Source: Luteibacter sp. Sphag1AF
GTDB taxonomy: Bacteria > Pseudomonadota > Gammaproteobacteria > Xanthomonadales > Rhodanobacteraceae
Length of the DNA: 64,000 bases
Reading direction: 5' to 3'
Assembly: GCF_014192715.1 (NCBI RefSeq)
Contig: NZ_JACHYH010000004.1
Span: forward strand, 247,734 to 311,733
Numbering within the stretch: the stretch's first letter is position 1; every line of letters starts with the position of its first letter. Below are positions 54,975 through 63,970 of this stretch, piece after piece. The translations under genes and the position numbers were made by a program. The notes beneath the pieces were generated by a model. That model saw only the letters and a list, made by a program, of their open reading frames with translations. It searched no databases and had not been told where the DNA came from.

Positions 54975-55595
54975 ATGAGCGAGAATCTGAGGGCACACAC
55001 TGTCGCGATCCGGTCGGCGATGGCTACGTCCGGTATGTCGTCCAACGACGCCATGGCCAACGAACCAGCGCAAACTTTTGCGGCCCGCGTCAAAGCGGTG
55101 ATCAAGGCTTCCGGAAGCGTCAGCGATATCGCACGACGTTGTGGTTTTTCTGAAGGCGTAGTGCGCAGCTGGCGTGACGGCAATACCGATCCGTCGCGTG
55201 GTCGTTGCGTCACGATGGCCCGCACTCTGGGCATTTCGCTGCTATGGCTCGCTGCCGGCGAAGGTCCGATGATGCTGGACAGCAATACGGATGACATCGC
55301 CGGCCGCACAGAGTCGTCGGAGGGCATGCGCAGTCGCGGTCGCGATGGTGCAGAGAGCCAGGCCACCGGCGCACTTGACGCAAGCCGTCTCGCTTCAGCC
55401 ATGAAGCTGTTGCAGTCCGATATTGAAATGGCAGGTGGCTCGTTCTCACCTGTAGTGCATGCCGATCTGGTTGCGGAGATGTACGAAATTCTCCACCACA
55501 CCGCACGCACGGATTACGCCGATCGCATGGTGGCTTTCCACCACAAGCTGCAGTCGCGAGTGCAGGCCGAACGCAACGACGGTATCGCTGCGTAA
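54975..55595 (+). CDS. helix-turn-helix transcriptional regulator (phage CI/XRE type)
   Basis: 206 residues from ATG 54975; GTG 54882 would add 31. The DNA-binding domain spans about residues 28-95: FAARVKAVIKASGSVSDIARRC (in part), then GFSEGVVRSWRDGNTDPSR and ISLLWLAAGEGP, the layout of CI-repressor-like HTH proteins. The rest is low-complexity then helical (LVAEMYEILHHTARTDYADRMV), without peptidase Ser/Lys dyad. Such regulators often sit beside Oar-type receptors in Xanthomonadales; control of the divergent receptor is inferred. Confidence 0.8.
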   Translation: MSENLRAHTVAIRSAMATSGMSSNDAMANEPAQTFAARVKAVIKASGSVSDIARRCGFSEGVVRSWRDGNTDPSRGRCVTMARTLGISLLWLAAGEGPMMLDSNTDDIAGRTESSEGMRSRGRDGAESQATGALDASRLASAMKLLQSDIEMAGGSFSPVVHADLVAEMYEILHHTARTDYADRMVAFHHKLQSRVQAERNDGIAA

Positions 55596-55601
55596 GGGAT
55601 A

Positions 55602-55629
55602 ACCCGCGGCTCCGACAGGAACCGCGGGT
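55602..55629. terminator. bidirectional terminator between HTH gene and glyS
   Basis: ACCCGCGG (55602-55609) and CCGCGGGT (55622-55629) pair over a 12-base loop; GAATAGTTTT follows on the plus strand. Genes converge on it from both sides. Confidence 0.7.
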
Positions 55630-55637
55630 GAATAGTT

Positions 55638-57782
55638 TTACAGCCTGGAAATGTCGGCAATAGCGCCGAACGACGCTTTGAGCTGCGCCAGCAGCGCGAG
55701 GCGATTGGCACGCACGGCCGCGTCCGGTGCATTGACGAGCACGCCATCGAAGAACCGATCCACGGGCCCTTGCAACGCTGCGAGGCGAGCGAGAGCGCCC
55801 GTGTAGTCGCCGTTGCCAAGCAACTGCTGGGCATCAGCTTTCGCCGCACCCAGGGCAGCGTGCAGCTCGCGCTCGACGTCATGCTCGAAGTGCGAGGGGT
55901 CAACGGTCATACCCACCGGCGCGGCGCCTTCTTCTTCCGCCTGTTTGCGCAGGATATTCGCCACGCGCTTGTTGGCTGCGGCCAGGCTGGCGGCTTCCTC
56001 GCGGCGGGCGAACTCGCCCACAGCACGCAGACGACGATCGAAGTCCGGCAACGTGGCAGGTGCCACCGCCAGCACGGCCTCGAACTGATCCGCCGTGAAG
56101 TCCTGATCCGCGTAGTAACCGCGCAGACGGTCCAGGACGAAGGCATGCACTTCATCGCCCAGGGCCGTGCGGCGCGCGCCGATATCCACAGCGGGAACCT
56201 TGCCATCCTTGCCCGGCTTCACGCCGGCAAGCAGCGCTGCTTCCGGGAGCATTTCCAGCGCCTCAGTGAGCGCAGCCCGCAGCTCAATGTCCAGCCCCCC
56301 CTCAATGAGGGTGCGGGCGAGACCAAGCGCCGCACGACGCAGCGCAAACGGATCCTTGTTGCCGCTGGGCTTCTGGCCTACGGCAAAAATGCCCGCCAGC
56401 GTGTCCAGGCGCTCGGCTACGGCAAGTACCTGGCCGACTTTCCCTGCGGCGATGGCGTCGCCACCGAAGCGCGGCTGGTAGAACGAGTCCAGCGCGTCTG
56501 CCACGTCGGCGTGCTGACCCTGGCGGGTCGCGTAATAGCGGCCCATGATGCCCTGCAACTCCGGAAACTCACCGACCATGCGGGTGAGCAGATCGCATTT
56601 GGACAAGGCAGCCGCTTGTGTGGCCAGACCCGCATCCACGCCCACGCGGTTGGCGATGACACGCGCCAGTTCGGCCACGCGGATGGTCTTGTCCCACAGG
56701 CTGCCCAGTGACTGCTGATAGGTGACGTTCTTCAACGACTCCTGATAGCTGGCCAGCGGCTGCTTGAGGTCTTCGTCCCAAAAGAACTTCGCATCAGCGA
56801 AGCGCGGACGGATCACACGCTCGTAGCCCTTGCGGATTTCAGCCGGGTCTTTGCTTTCGATGTTGGCCACGCCGATGAAGTGCTCGGTGAGCACGCCCTG
56901 GGCATCGAATACGGGAACGAACTTCTGGTTCGTCTCCATGGTGGTGACAAGCGCCTCGGGCGGCACGTCGAGGAACTCTCGCTCGAAGGTGCAGGTGATC
57001 GCCACCGGCCATTCGGTGAGGTTGGCAATTTCGTTGAGCAGGCTTTCGTCCAGACGCGGCACGCCACCGGTGGCCACGCGAGCCACCTCGTCGCGGATGC
57101 GCTGACGACGTTCGGCCGGATCGGCCATCACGTGCGCGTTGCGCAGTGCGTCCAGCCAGCTGTCAGCATCGGCCACATGCACGGGCTTCGGGTGGTGGAA
57201 ACGGTGACCGCTGGAAAGACGACCGCTACGCAGGCCGAGGATTTCGCCGTCAACGATGGATGACCCGTGCAGCATCAGCAAGGTGTGCGCCGGGCGCACG
57301 AAGGAATCTTCGCGGCTTCCCCAGCGCATGGCCTTCGGAATGGGCAACGCCTTCAGCGACTCGGCAACAATTTCCGGAAGGAGCACGGCGGTGTCCTGGC
57401 CCGGCTGGACGGCCCGGTAGACGAACCACGCACCCTTGTCGGTCTCCAGACGCTCCAGCGCGTCGACGGTGACGCCACAGGATTGGGCAAAACCCAACAG
57501 GGCCTTGCCCGGCTGGCCTTCCGCGTCCAGAGCGGCAGCGATGGCGGGGCCACGGCGCTCGATGGACTGTTCCGGTTGGGCCAGGGCGACGGCCGGCACG
57601 TAAACAGCCAGGCGTCGCGGCGACGCGTACGCACGGGCGCCTTCAGCGTCGGCGGCAATGCCGCGCTTCACCAGGCCATCGACGATGCCCTGCGCGAAAG
57701 CCGCCGACAGATCGTCCAGGGACTTCGGCGGCAGTTCTTCCGTGCCCAGCTCGATGAGGAGAGGCAGACGCTTATCAGCCAT
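55638..57782 (-). CDS. glyS: glycyl-tRNA synthetase, beta subunit
   Basis: 714 residues, near the usual 690. N-terminal [22 protein letters not shown] and [14 protein letters not shown] are family signatures; [17 protein letters not shown] and [21 protein letters not shown] lie in the middle; the C-terminal HD-like and anticodon-binding DALR domain starts near residue 590. Overlaps glyQ by eight bases, the standard order in bacteria with the heterotetrameric enzyme. Confidence 0.97.
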   Translation of the reverse strand: MADKRLPLLIELGTEELPPKSLDDLSAAFAQGIVDGLVKRGIAADAEGARAYASPRRLAVYVPAVALAQPEQSIERRGPAIAAALDAEGQPGKALLGFAQSCGVTVDALERLETDKGAWFVYRAVQPGQDTAVLLPEIVAESLKALPIPKAMRWGSREDSFVRPAHTLLMLHGSSIVDGEILGLRSGRLSSGHRFHHPKPVHVADADSWLDALRNAHVMADPAERRQRIRDEVARVATGGVPRLDESLLNEIANLTEWPVAITCTFEREFLDVPPEALVTTMETNQKFVPVFDAQGVLTEHFIGVANIESKDPAEIRKGYERVIRPRFADAKFFWDEDLKQPLASYQESLKNVTYQQSLGSLWDKTIRVAELARVIANRVGVDAGLATQAAALSKCDLLTRMVGEFPELQGIMGRYYATRQGQHADVADALDSFYQPRFGGDAIAAGKVGQVLAVAERLDTLAGIFAVGQKPSGNKDPFALRRAALGLARTLIEGGLDIELRAALTEALEMLPEAALLAGVKPGKDGKVPAVDIGARRTALGDEVHAFVLDRLRGYYADQDFTADQFEAVLAVAPATLPDFDRRLRAVGEFARREEAASLAAANKRVANILRKQAEEEGAAPVGMTVDPSHFEHDVERELHAALGAAKADAQQLLGNGDYTGALARLAALQGPVDRFFDGVLVNAPDAAVRANRLALLAQLKASFGAIADISRL

Positions 57783-58686
57783 GACGGACTTCCTGATTTT
57801 TCTTGAGGCCCGGGAACCCGAGCTTTTCGCGCTGCGCGACGTAGGCTTCGGCTACGCTTCGGGCCAGCGTGCGTACGCGCAGGATGTAGCGCTGGCGTTC
57901 GGTCACGCTGATGGCGCGGCGCGCGTCCAGGAGGTTGAATGCATGGCTGGCCTTGCAGACCTGCTCGTAGGCCGGCAGCGGCAGGCCGACCGAGATCAGC
58001 TTGGCAGCCTCGCCCTCGCACACGTCGAACCAGTGGAACAGCTCGGGCACGTTGGCGTATTCGAAGTTGTAGGTGCTCTGTTCCACTTCGTTCTGGTGGA
58101 ACACGTCGCCGTAGGTCACCACGCCATGCGGCGCGTGCGTCCAGACGATGTCGTAGATGCTGTCCACGTTCTGCAGGTACATCACCAGGCGCTCAAGGCC
58201 GTAGGTGATTTCGCCCGTGACCGGACGGCATTCGAGGCCGCCAGCCTGCTGGAAGTAGGTGAACTGGGTGACTTCCATGCCGTTGAGCCAGACTTCCCAG
58301 CCAAGGCCCCATGCACCCAGCGTCGGCGATTCCCAGTTGTCCTCGACGAAGCGCAGGTCGTGGACCAGCGGGTCGATACCCAGCGCCTTCAGCGAGCCGA
58401 TATAGCGCTCGAGGATGTCGTCCGGATTGGGCTTCAGCACGACCTGATACTGGTAGTAGTGCTGCAGTCGGTTGGGGTTGTCGCCGTAGCGACCGTCCGT
58501 AGGGCGGCGGCAGGGCTGCACGTAGGCCGCAGCCCAGGGCTCGGGCCCCAGTGACCGCAGGAACGTGGCGGGATGAAAGGTGCCGGCACCCACTTCAGTG
58601 TCGAGAGGCTGCACTAACACGCAGCCCTGGTCGGCCCAGTAGCGGTTCAGGGTCTGGATCACGTCTTGGAAGGTGGGCGCGGACAT
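57775..58686 (-). CDS. glyQ: glycyl-tRNA synthetase, alpha subunit
   Basis: Catalytic class II subunit, 303 residues. Signatures include [37 protein letters not shown] (in part), [20 protein letters not shown] and [38 protein letters not shown] (in part). First gene of the glyQ-glyS pair, with a TATACT -10 about 30 bases upstream of the ATG. Confidence 0.97.
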   Translation of the reverse strand: MSAPTFQDVIQTLNRYWADQGCVLVQPLDTEVGAGTFHPATFLRSLGPEPWAAAYVQPCRRPTDGRYGDNPNRLQHYYQYQVVLKPNPDDILERYIGSLKALGIDPLVHDLRFVEDNWESPTLGAWGLGWEVWLNGMEVTQFTYFQQAGGLECRPVTGEITYGLERLVMYLQNVDSIYDIVWTHAPHGVVTYGDVFHQNEVEQSTYNFEYANVPELFHWFDVCEGEAAKLISVGLPLPAYEQVCKASHAFNLLDARRAISVTERQRYILRVRTLARSVAEAYVAQREKLGFPGLKKNQEVRHG

Positions 58687-58714
58687 GGTTCCCGAGTCCT
58701 TGAGAAAGCGGGCT

Positions 58715-58720
58715 AGTATA
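58715..58720 (-). promoter_or_regulatory. -10 element of glyQS
   Basis: TATACT on the minus strand (58720-58715), 28 bases before the glyQ ATG. No strong -35 is evident. Confidence 0.5.
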
Positions 58721-58834
58721 GCGATGTGCGATTCGCCCGGGGCCCGGGTGGTGTGACGGGCGTCGCCCGACCGCTATCCCATCCCCGACGCTGCGAGTCA
58801 TCACCCCGCAGGCTCGCCCGAGGCACGCTCAACG

Positions 58835-60643
58835 ATGGCAGTGAATCCGCAATCCACCACCCTGCTCGGCCGCCGCGGCCGCCTTGAAGTCGATGAGGTT
58901 CTGGCCACCCTGGTGGTCGATGGGTTCATCAGCGGGGAAGACGCCAAGCGCGTCCGGATGGGCTCCCGTGCGGGGCGCAGCGTGATCGAACTGCATCCTC
59001 TGGTCATCATCGCCAACGCCCGGCTGGATAACCGCCGCGACCCGGGTCGCCCGCTGAGTCTCGAAGGCCTGATGGAATGGCTGGCTGCCAAGGCCGATCT
59101 GCCCTACCTGAAGATCGACCCGATGAAGATCAACGTAGCGTCGGTAACCCAGGTGGTCAGCCACGCCTACGCTGTGCGCCACCGCATCCTGCCGGTGGCG
59201 GCCTCGCCCGGCGAGGTGATATTCGCCACGGCAGAGCCGTTCGACGCGACCTGGGCGAACGATCTGGCCCAGATGCTGCGCCGGGACATCCGCCGCGTGG
59301 TGTCCAGCCCGATCGACATCAATCGTTACCTGCAGGAGTTCTACGGCGTCCAGCGCTCGATCCAGCTGGCCCAGGACGCGAAAGGCAACGACACCTCCAA
59401 GATCATCAACTTCGAGCAGCTGGTCGAGCTCGGCAAGGGCGGCGAGCTCGGTGCGGATGATCGCCATGTAGTGCACATTGTCGACTGGCTGCTGCAGTAC
59501 GCGTTCGAGCAGCGCGCCTCGGACATCCATCTGGAGCCCCGTCGCGATGCCGGGCAGATGCGCTTCCGCATTGATGGCGTGATGCAAAAGGTGTTCGAGC
59601 TGCCGCCGCCGGTCATGACCGCCGTGACATCCCGCGTGAAGATTCTGGGCCGCATGGACGTTGCCGAGAAACGCCGTCCGCAGGATGGCCGTATCAAGAC
59701 GCGCTCCGCTGGTGGTCGTGAAGTCGAATTGCGCATTTCCACCATGCCGACGGCGTTTGGCGAAAAGGTGGTGATGCGAATCTTCGATCCCGATCTGGTG
59801 GTGAAGGAGTTTGCCCAGTTGGGTTTCTCCGAGACCGAGGGCGAACTGTGGCGTTCACTGGTAGAGCGGCCACACGGCATCGTTTTGGTCACCGGTCCCA
59901 CGGGCTCGGGAAAGACAACCACGCTCTATTCCACGCTCAAGCATCTGGCGCGGCCGGAACTCAACGTGTGCACGGTGGAAGACCCCATCGAAATGGTGTC
60001 ACCGGAGCTGAATCAGATGCAGGTCCAACCCGCCATTGATCTGGACTTCGCTGCGGGTGTGCGAACACTGCTTCGTCAGGATCCGGACATCATCATGATT
60101 GGCGAAATCCGCGATCTTGAAACAGCGCAAATGGCCGTCCAGGCGTCTCTGACCGGACACCTGGTGCTGTCCACGCTGCATACAAATGACTCGCCCAGCG
60201 CAGTGACCCGCCTGCTGGACCTGGGTGTGCCGCACTACCTCATTCAATCCACGCTGACCGGTGTGGTCGCTCAGCGACTCGTGCGCACGCTCTGTCCTCA
60301 TTGCAAGGAAACCAGCACGCAGGATGCACAAGAGTGGCGCATTCTGACGCATGGCTGGGATATCCCGGTACCCGAACAGGTGTGTCGTGCCGTTGGCTGC
60401 CTGGAGTGCCGAAAGACCGGTTTTCTAGGTCGAACAGGCATTTACGAGATGATGCGGGTATCATCCCGCCTGCGCTCCATTATCGGTGCGCAGCTGGATC
60501 TTGGTAAATTTGGCGATGCCGCGCTCAAGGAAGGCATGAAGCCGCTGCGCATTTCGGCCGCCGCACAGGTGGCCGCTGGAGTCACCACGGTCAAGGAAGT
60601 GCTCGCCGTACTTCCGCCTTCCGATATTGATCTTGCCGACTGA
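58835..60643 (+). CDS. GspE/PulE-family secretion ATPase
   Basis: 602-residue type II secretion/type IV pilus-type ATPase. The N-terminal MshEN/GSPII_E_N domain covers about residues 60-165. The ATPase core has Walker A GPTGSGKTTTLYSTL from Gly353, the Asp box TVEDPIEMV, Walker B PDIIMIGEIRD and the His box GHLVLSTLHTND. A zinc-binding tetracysteine loop is CPHC..CLECRKTGFLGRTGIYE. No pilC/gspF or secretin gene adjoins it; an ExeA-like ATPase lies 1.4 kb downstream on the other strand. Whether it drives pilus assembly, secretion or c-di-GMP-responsive MshE-like function is unknown. Confidence 0.9.
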   Translation: MAVNPQSTTLLGRRGRLEVDEVLATLVVDGFISGEDAKRVRMGSRAGRSVIELHPLVIIANARLDNRRDPGRPLSLEGLMEWLAAKADLPYLKIDPMKINVASVTQVVSHAYAVRHRILPVAASPGEVIFATAEPFDATWANDLAQMLRRDIRRVVSSPIDINRYLQEFYGVQRSIQLAQDAKGNDTSKIINFEQLVELGKGGELGADDRHVVHIVDWLLQYAFEQRASDIHLEPRRDAGQMRFRIDGVMQKVFELPPPVMTAVTSRVKILGRMDVAEKRRPQDGRIKTRSAGGREVELRISTMPTAFGEKVVMRIFDPDLVVKEFAQLGFSETEGELWRSLVERPHGIVLVTGPTGSGKTTTLYSTLKHLARPELNVCTVEDPIEMVSPELNQMQVQPAIDLDFAAGVRTLLRQDPDIIMIGEIRDLETAQMAVQASLTGHLVLSTLHTNDSPSAVTRLLDLGVPHYLIQSTLTGVVAQRLVRTLCPHCKETSTQDAQEWRILTHGWDIPVPEQVCRAVGCLECRKTGFLGRTGIYEMMRVSSRLRSIIGAQLDLGKFGDAALKEGMKPLRISAAAQVAAGVTTVKEVLAVLPPSDIDLAD

Positions 60644-60650
60644 TTCAAGC

Positions 60651-61397
60651 ATGCCGTCCATGAAACCTGTTCTCATTATCCGCACCGGTCGCGCACCGGA
60701 CGTCATCAGCGAACGTCACGGCGATTTTCCTCGCTGGTTTCAGCTTGGTCTGCGTCTTCGCGATGCCAACGTACGCGTCATTGACGTGGAAAACGGTGAT
60801 GCCCTGCCAAACCCCGACGCATGTGCTGGCGCCGTTCTTACCGGTTCTGCGTCGATGGTGACCGAGCGTCTTCCGTGGAGCGAGCGCACGGCGGGATGGA
60901 TCCGCGATGCGATGGACGTGGACCTTCCGATGATGGGCGTTTGCTACGGACATCAGCTCATGTCGCATGCATTGGGTGGTCGCGTGGACTACCTCGAGGG
61001 TGGACGAGAAATGGGTACGATTCCGTTAAGTCGCACCACGCACGCCGCCGACGATCTTCTGGCGCGCCATTTGCCACCGCAGTTTCACGCCCATGCAACG
61101 CATGAGCAATCCGTTCTGGAGCTTCCGCGCGGTGCCCGTTCCCTGGCAACGTCGGCGCGCGATCCGCATCACCTTGTACGTTATGGCCAGCATGCTTTCA
61201 GCACGCAGTTCCATCCTGAATTCAGTGCAGAAGTGATGCGCGCATACATACGACGCAAGCACGACACGCTGCAGAAAGAAGGACGTGCGCCCGATCAGCT
61301 TCTGGCATCCGTGGTGCCCACGCCGGAAGCCACGTCTCTGCTGCGCGGCTTTTTGCGCGAACATGTTGGTGCGAAGCAGGAAGTGTCAGCCGCGTAA
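60651..61397 (+). CDS. class I glutamine amidotransferase-like protein
   Basis: 248 residues from ATG 60651 (60660 also possible). Triad-type GATase: Cys98 in MGVCYGHQLMSHALGG, and His/Glu in FSTQFHPEFSAEV. No synthase domain. This is the stand-alone family annotated as GMP synthase-like or gamma-glutamyl hydrolase-like; the substrate is unknown. Its 3' end overlaps the convergent rhomboid gene by 12 bases. It follows the GspE gene by seven bases, so co-transcription is likely. Confidence 0.87.
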   Translation: MPSMKPVLIIRTGRAPDVISERHGDFPRWFQLGLRLRDANVRVIDVENGDALPNPDACAGAVLTGSASMVTERLPWSERTAGWIRDAMDVDLPMMGVCYGHQLMSHALGGRVDYLEGGREMGTIPLSRTTHAADDLLARHLPPQFHAHATHEQSVLELPRGARSLATSARDPHHLVRYGQHAFSTQFHPEFSAEVMRAYIRRKHDTLQKEGRAPDQLLASVVPTPEATSLLRGFLREHVGAKQEVSAA

Positions 61398-62075
61398 GCG
61401 GCGAACGATCGCTCCACGCGAGAAGAACGCGAAAACAACGCCAAAAACAAAGCCGCCGATGTGAGTCCACCAGACGACGGCGCCGTAGCGCGGGCCAGCG
61501 TAACTGAAAAGAAGCTGCACTAATGCCCAGATGCCAATCAGCAGAAAGGCAGGTACGCGCACGAATTCCAGGTAGAGCCCCAGGGGTACGACGAGACCCA
61601 GTCGTTCGCGCGGGAAGAGTGCTACATAGGCCCCCACCACGGCGGAAACCGCCCCACTGCATCCGATGATGACGACCGGTGCGCCGGTTAAAGAGATGGC
61701 GCCAATCAGGTTGGCGACGACGCCACCAAGCAGGAAAAGAAACAGAAAGCGCGGAGAACCCAGACGTCGTTCGGCAGGCAGGCTGAAGATCACAAGGAAC
61801 AACAGGTTGCTTACCAGGTGCAACCAGCCGCCATGAATGAACAGCGCCGTGACTAATCGCAGAAGCGCCGGATCACTGAGCTGCTGCAAGAGCGGCGTTC
61901 CCGCGCTGAAGATGTTCGCGGGAACGGCGCCCCAATTGCGCATCACAGACAGACGCTGATCGGGCGGGCTCAACGCCAGCGCAACGAAACAGGCGACGCA
62001 CGCAATCACTACGACAAGCGTTGCCCAACACAGACGCGAACGCCGTCGCGTATCCACACGAACAAAAAGATTCAT
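61386..62075 (-). CDS. rhomboid family intramembrane serine protease
   Basis: 229 residues with six predicted membrane segments. The catalytic serine is Ser140 in IGCSGAVSAVVGAY and the histidine His205 in WWTHIGGFVFGVVF; the L1-side motif FIHGGWLHLVSNLLFL is typical. Inner-membrane protease cleaving within transmembrane helices; substrate unknown. ATG 62075 overlaps the stop of the upstream ExeA-like gene by four bases, so the two are coupled. Confidence 0.92.
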   Translation of the reverse strand: MNLFVRVDTRRRSRLCWATLVVVIACVACFVALALSPPDQRLSVMRNWGAVPANIFSAGTPLLQQLSDPALLRLVTALFIHGGWLHLVSNLLFLVIFSLPAERRLGSPRFLFLFLLGGVVANLIGAISLTGAPVVIIGCSGAVSAVVGAYVALFPRERLGLVVPLGLYLEFVRVPAFLLIGIWALVQLLFSYAGPRYGAVVWWTHIGGFVFGVVFAFFSRGAIVRRLRG

Positions 62076-63664
62076 GGCACGTTGCGCACAAGATGAGGAC
62101 CGTCCTGATCACCTGCAGCCAGTGCGAACATGGTTTCCGGTCCCACAATGCCATCGGCAGCAATGCCAAATTGCTGCTGGACAACCTTGACGCGATTCTC
62201 CACGCTGCGATCAAAGTCCGTACTTGCAACGCCGGGCGACGCACTGGGCAGGCGGCTGAGCAGCCAACGCATGCCGTCGCCGGAATCACCACGCTTCAGG
62301 CGTGGCGGCATGTTGGGATCGACGCGAAAAACAGCATAAAAGCGGCCTTTCCATACACTTTCGAATGCCGACCGGGCCAGCTCGACGTACTTGCCGCCGA
62401 GGTAAAGCCGCACCGTCGTATCGCCGGCGCCCACAAGAAGAACCTGCTGTTTCCTTCCGCCATCGTCGAGTTCCAAAACCATCGGACGGTCGAAGTGACG
62501 AAGCTGATCGAGCGAGCCGCGCCCGCTGACGCATGCGAATCCCGGGAAGATTGTCGCATCGCAATTGATCGCGTTGGCCACGGATGTCTCGCGCGACGAC
62601 ACCTGCCAGCGTGCCAGCAGCTCTCCCCACACTCTGACCTGTCCTACTTCCGGCGCCGGTAATGCATCGCGAAATTTCCCCAGTACTTCGTCAGGTGCGA
62701 CTGCAACGAGGTTCTTCGGACGGGAGGGGCTGCGTCCTGACAGGAAATAGCCTGCTACACCAACGACCAGCAACAGACCGACCGCGATAGCCGCAATCCA
62801 CACGAAGCGGCGGTAACGTCGCAGCCAATATCGCGCATATTGCGGAAGCACTTCTTCTGCGGCCTGAGCCAGCGTTCGTTCGCCAATGGACTGTTCGCCA
62901 CGCTCTGCTGCGCGCTCCAGGGCGCGATGCGCCAAAGCATTAAGACGGGCAGGATTTCCCATGCCATCTTCACATAGCGAACGGAGGCCCAGACGGCTAA
63001 ACGGCATGCGCGTTGTGCCTGCCACATGCAGTCGATGACGAACATATCGTTCGCTTTCATCTGCCGTCAGTGGTGAAAGAGGAAGCCGCGTACGGATGCG
63101 TGCATCAATGGCGCGCGCTGCGCCTTCTTCCAGCCGGGAACGGAGTTCTGGCTTCCCCGCCAGGATGACGTGCAGCGAAGCCTGTGCGTGATCCGTCGCC
63201 TGAAGCAGTTGATCCAGCAGCTGGTAGGAAGTCTCACGGAGTTCATCCGCGTCATCGAGCACCAGAAGGAAACGCTGACCTTGATACGTCAGCCGTCCAA
63301 GTGAGTGCGCCAGACCATCGACCAGATGCTCTTCCGTATTGGCTTCCGCACTCAAGGGGAGCGGAAGGCCAAATGCCACATAGAGCGAACGCAGCCAGTC
63401 AGCGACAGGCTGCGCGTGGAATTCACCATCGAGACGAGCGGTGCGAATACCCTGATCTTCGATGTTGGCTTCGAGCAACATGGTCAGCAGCGTCTTGCCA
63501 CTACCCACGTCACCGGTCAGCAAAATGACAGCTGGCGCGGTCGACAGGAGCGCGTACTCGCAGTGCGCCAACAGCTCACGCTCGCGCGTGAACAGGCAGG
63601 CGAAGCGCGGGTCGGGTGCCTCGGAAAACGGAGGCTCGCGCAAACCGAATGTGTGTAGATACAT
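62072..63664 (-). CDS. ExeA/GspA-like AAA ATPase with peptidoglycan-binding domain
   Basis: 530 residues from ATG 63664 (MYLHTFGLREPPFS, the characteristic ExeA start). AAA domain: Walker A LTGDVGSGKTLL near residue 53, Walker B RFLLVLDDADEL, then the winged-helix part. One transmembrane helix around residues 292-312 (IAAIAVGLLLVVGVAGYFL). The periplasmic part ends in a PG-binding-1 domain (VKVVQQQFGIAADGIVGPETM in part). ExeA of Aeromonas remodels peptidoglycan for secretin assembly. A TACAGT -10 ends seven bases before the ATG, so the mRNA may be leaderless. Confidence 0.88.
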   Translation of the reverse strand: MYLHTFGLREPPFSEAPDPRFACLFTRERELLAHCEYALLSTAPAVILLTGDVGSGKTLLTMLLEANIEDQGIRTARLDGEFHAQPVADWLRSLYVAFGLPLPLSAEANTEEHLVDGLAHSLGRLTYQGQRFLLVLDDADELRETSYQLLDQLLQATDHAQASLHVILAGKPELRSRLEEGAARAIDARIRTRLPLSPLTADESERYVRHRLHVAGTTRMPFSRLGLRSLCEDGMGNPARLNALAHRALERAAERGEQSIGERTLAQAAEEVLPQYARYWLRRYRRFVWIAAIAVGLLLVVGVAGYFLSGRSPSRPKNLVAVAPDEVLGKFRDALPAPEVGQVRVWGELLARWQVSSRETSVANAINCDATIFPGFACVSGRGSLDQLRHFDRPMVLELDDGGRKQQVLLVGAGDTTVRLYLGGKYVELARSAFESVWKGRFYAVFRVDPNMPPRLKRGDSGDGMRWLLSRLPSASPGVASTDFDRSVENRVKVVQQQFGIAADGIVGPETMFALAAGDQDGPHLVRNVP

Positions 63665-63859
63665 AGGCCTACTGTATCCGATTGGAGCGGAAAGCTTCAT
63701 CGGGCAAGGGCATATTGTTTGGCCGGAATGGCGCGACCAACGACACTTTCGCGCGGCTTCGTGGCCTGCCTGGGCGCTATTTTGCTCGCGCCCTTCTCTC
63801 GATCCGCGGGAAACCGCCTGTAGAACAGCGGTCCTTCGGGTGGGCTGATATGGGTCAAG

Positions 63860-63892
63860 AAAAACCCCGCCCTCGGAAGAGGACGGGTTTTT
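63860..63892. terminator. bidirectional intrinsic terminator
   Basis: Five A, then CCCG.CCTC pairing with GAGG.CGGG over GGAA, then five T. Works in either direction. Confidence 0.8.
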
Positions 63893-63970
63893 GGGATAAA
63901 GCCTTTGGCGGTGACCTGTTGCAGCCGGTTCCCTGCGGGAACCGTTGCCCGGGTTCGCGGTTTGAGCAAG

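Noticed and set aside
63697..63969. 90-codon minus-strand frame at the right edge
   Set aside because: It reads through an intrinsic terminator and begins inside a second one; not a plausible gene.
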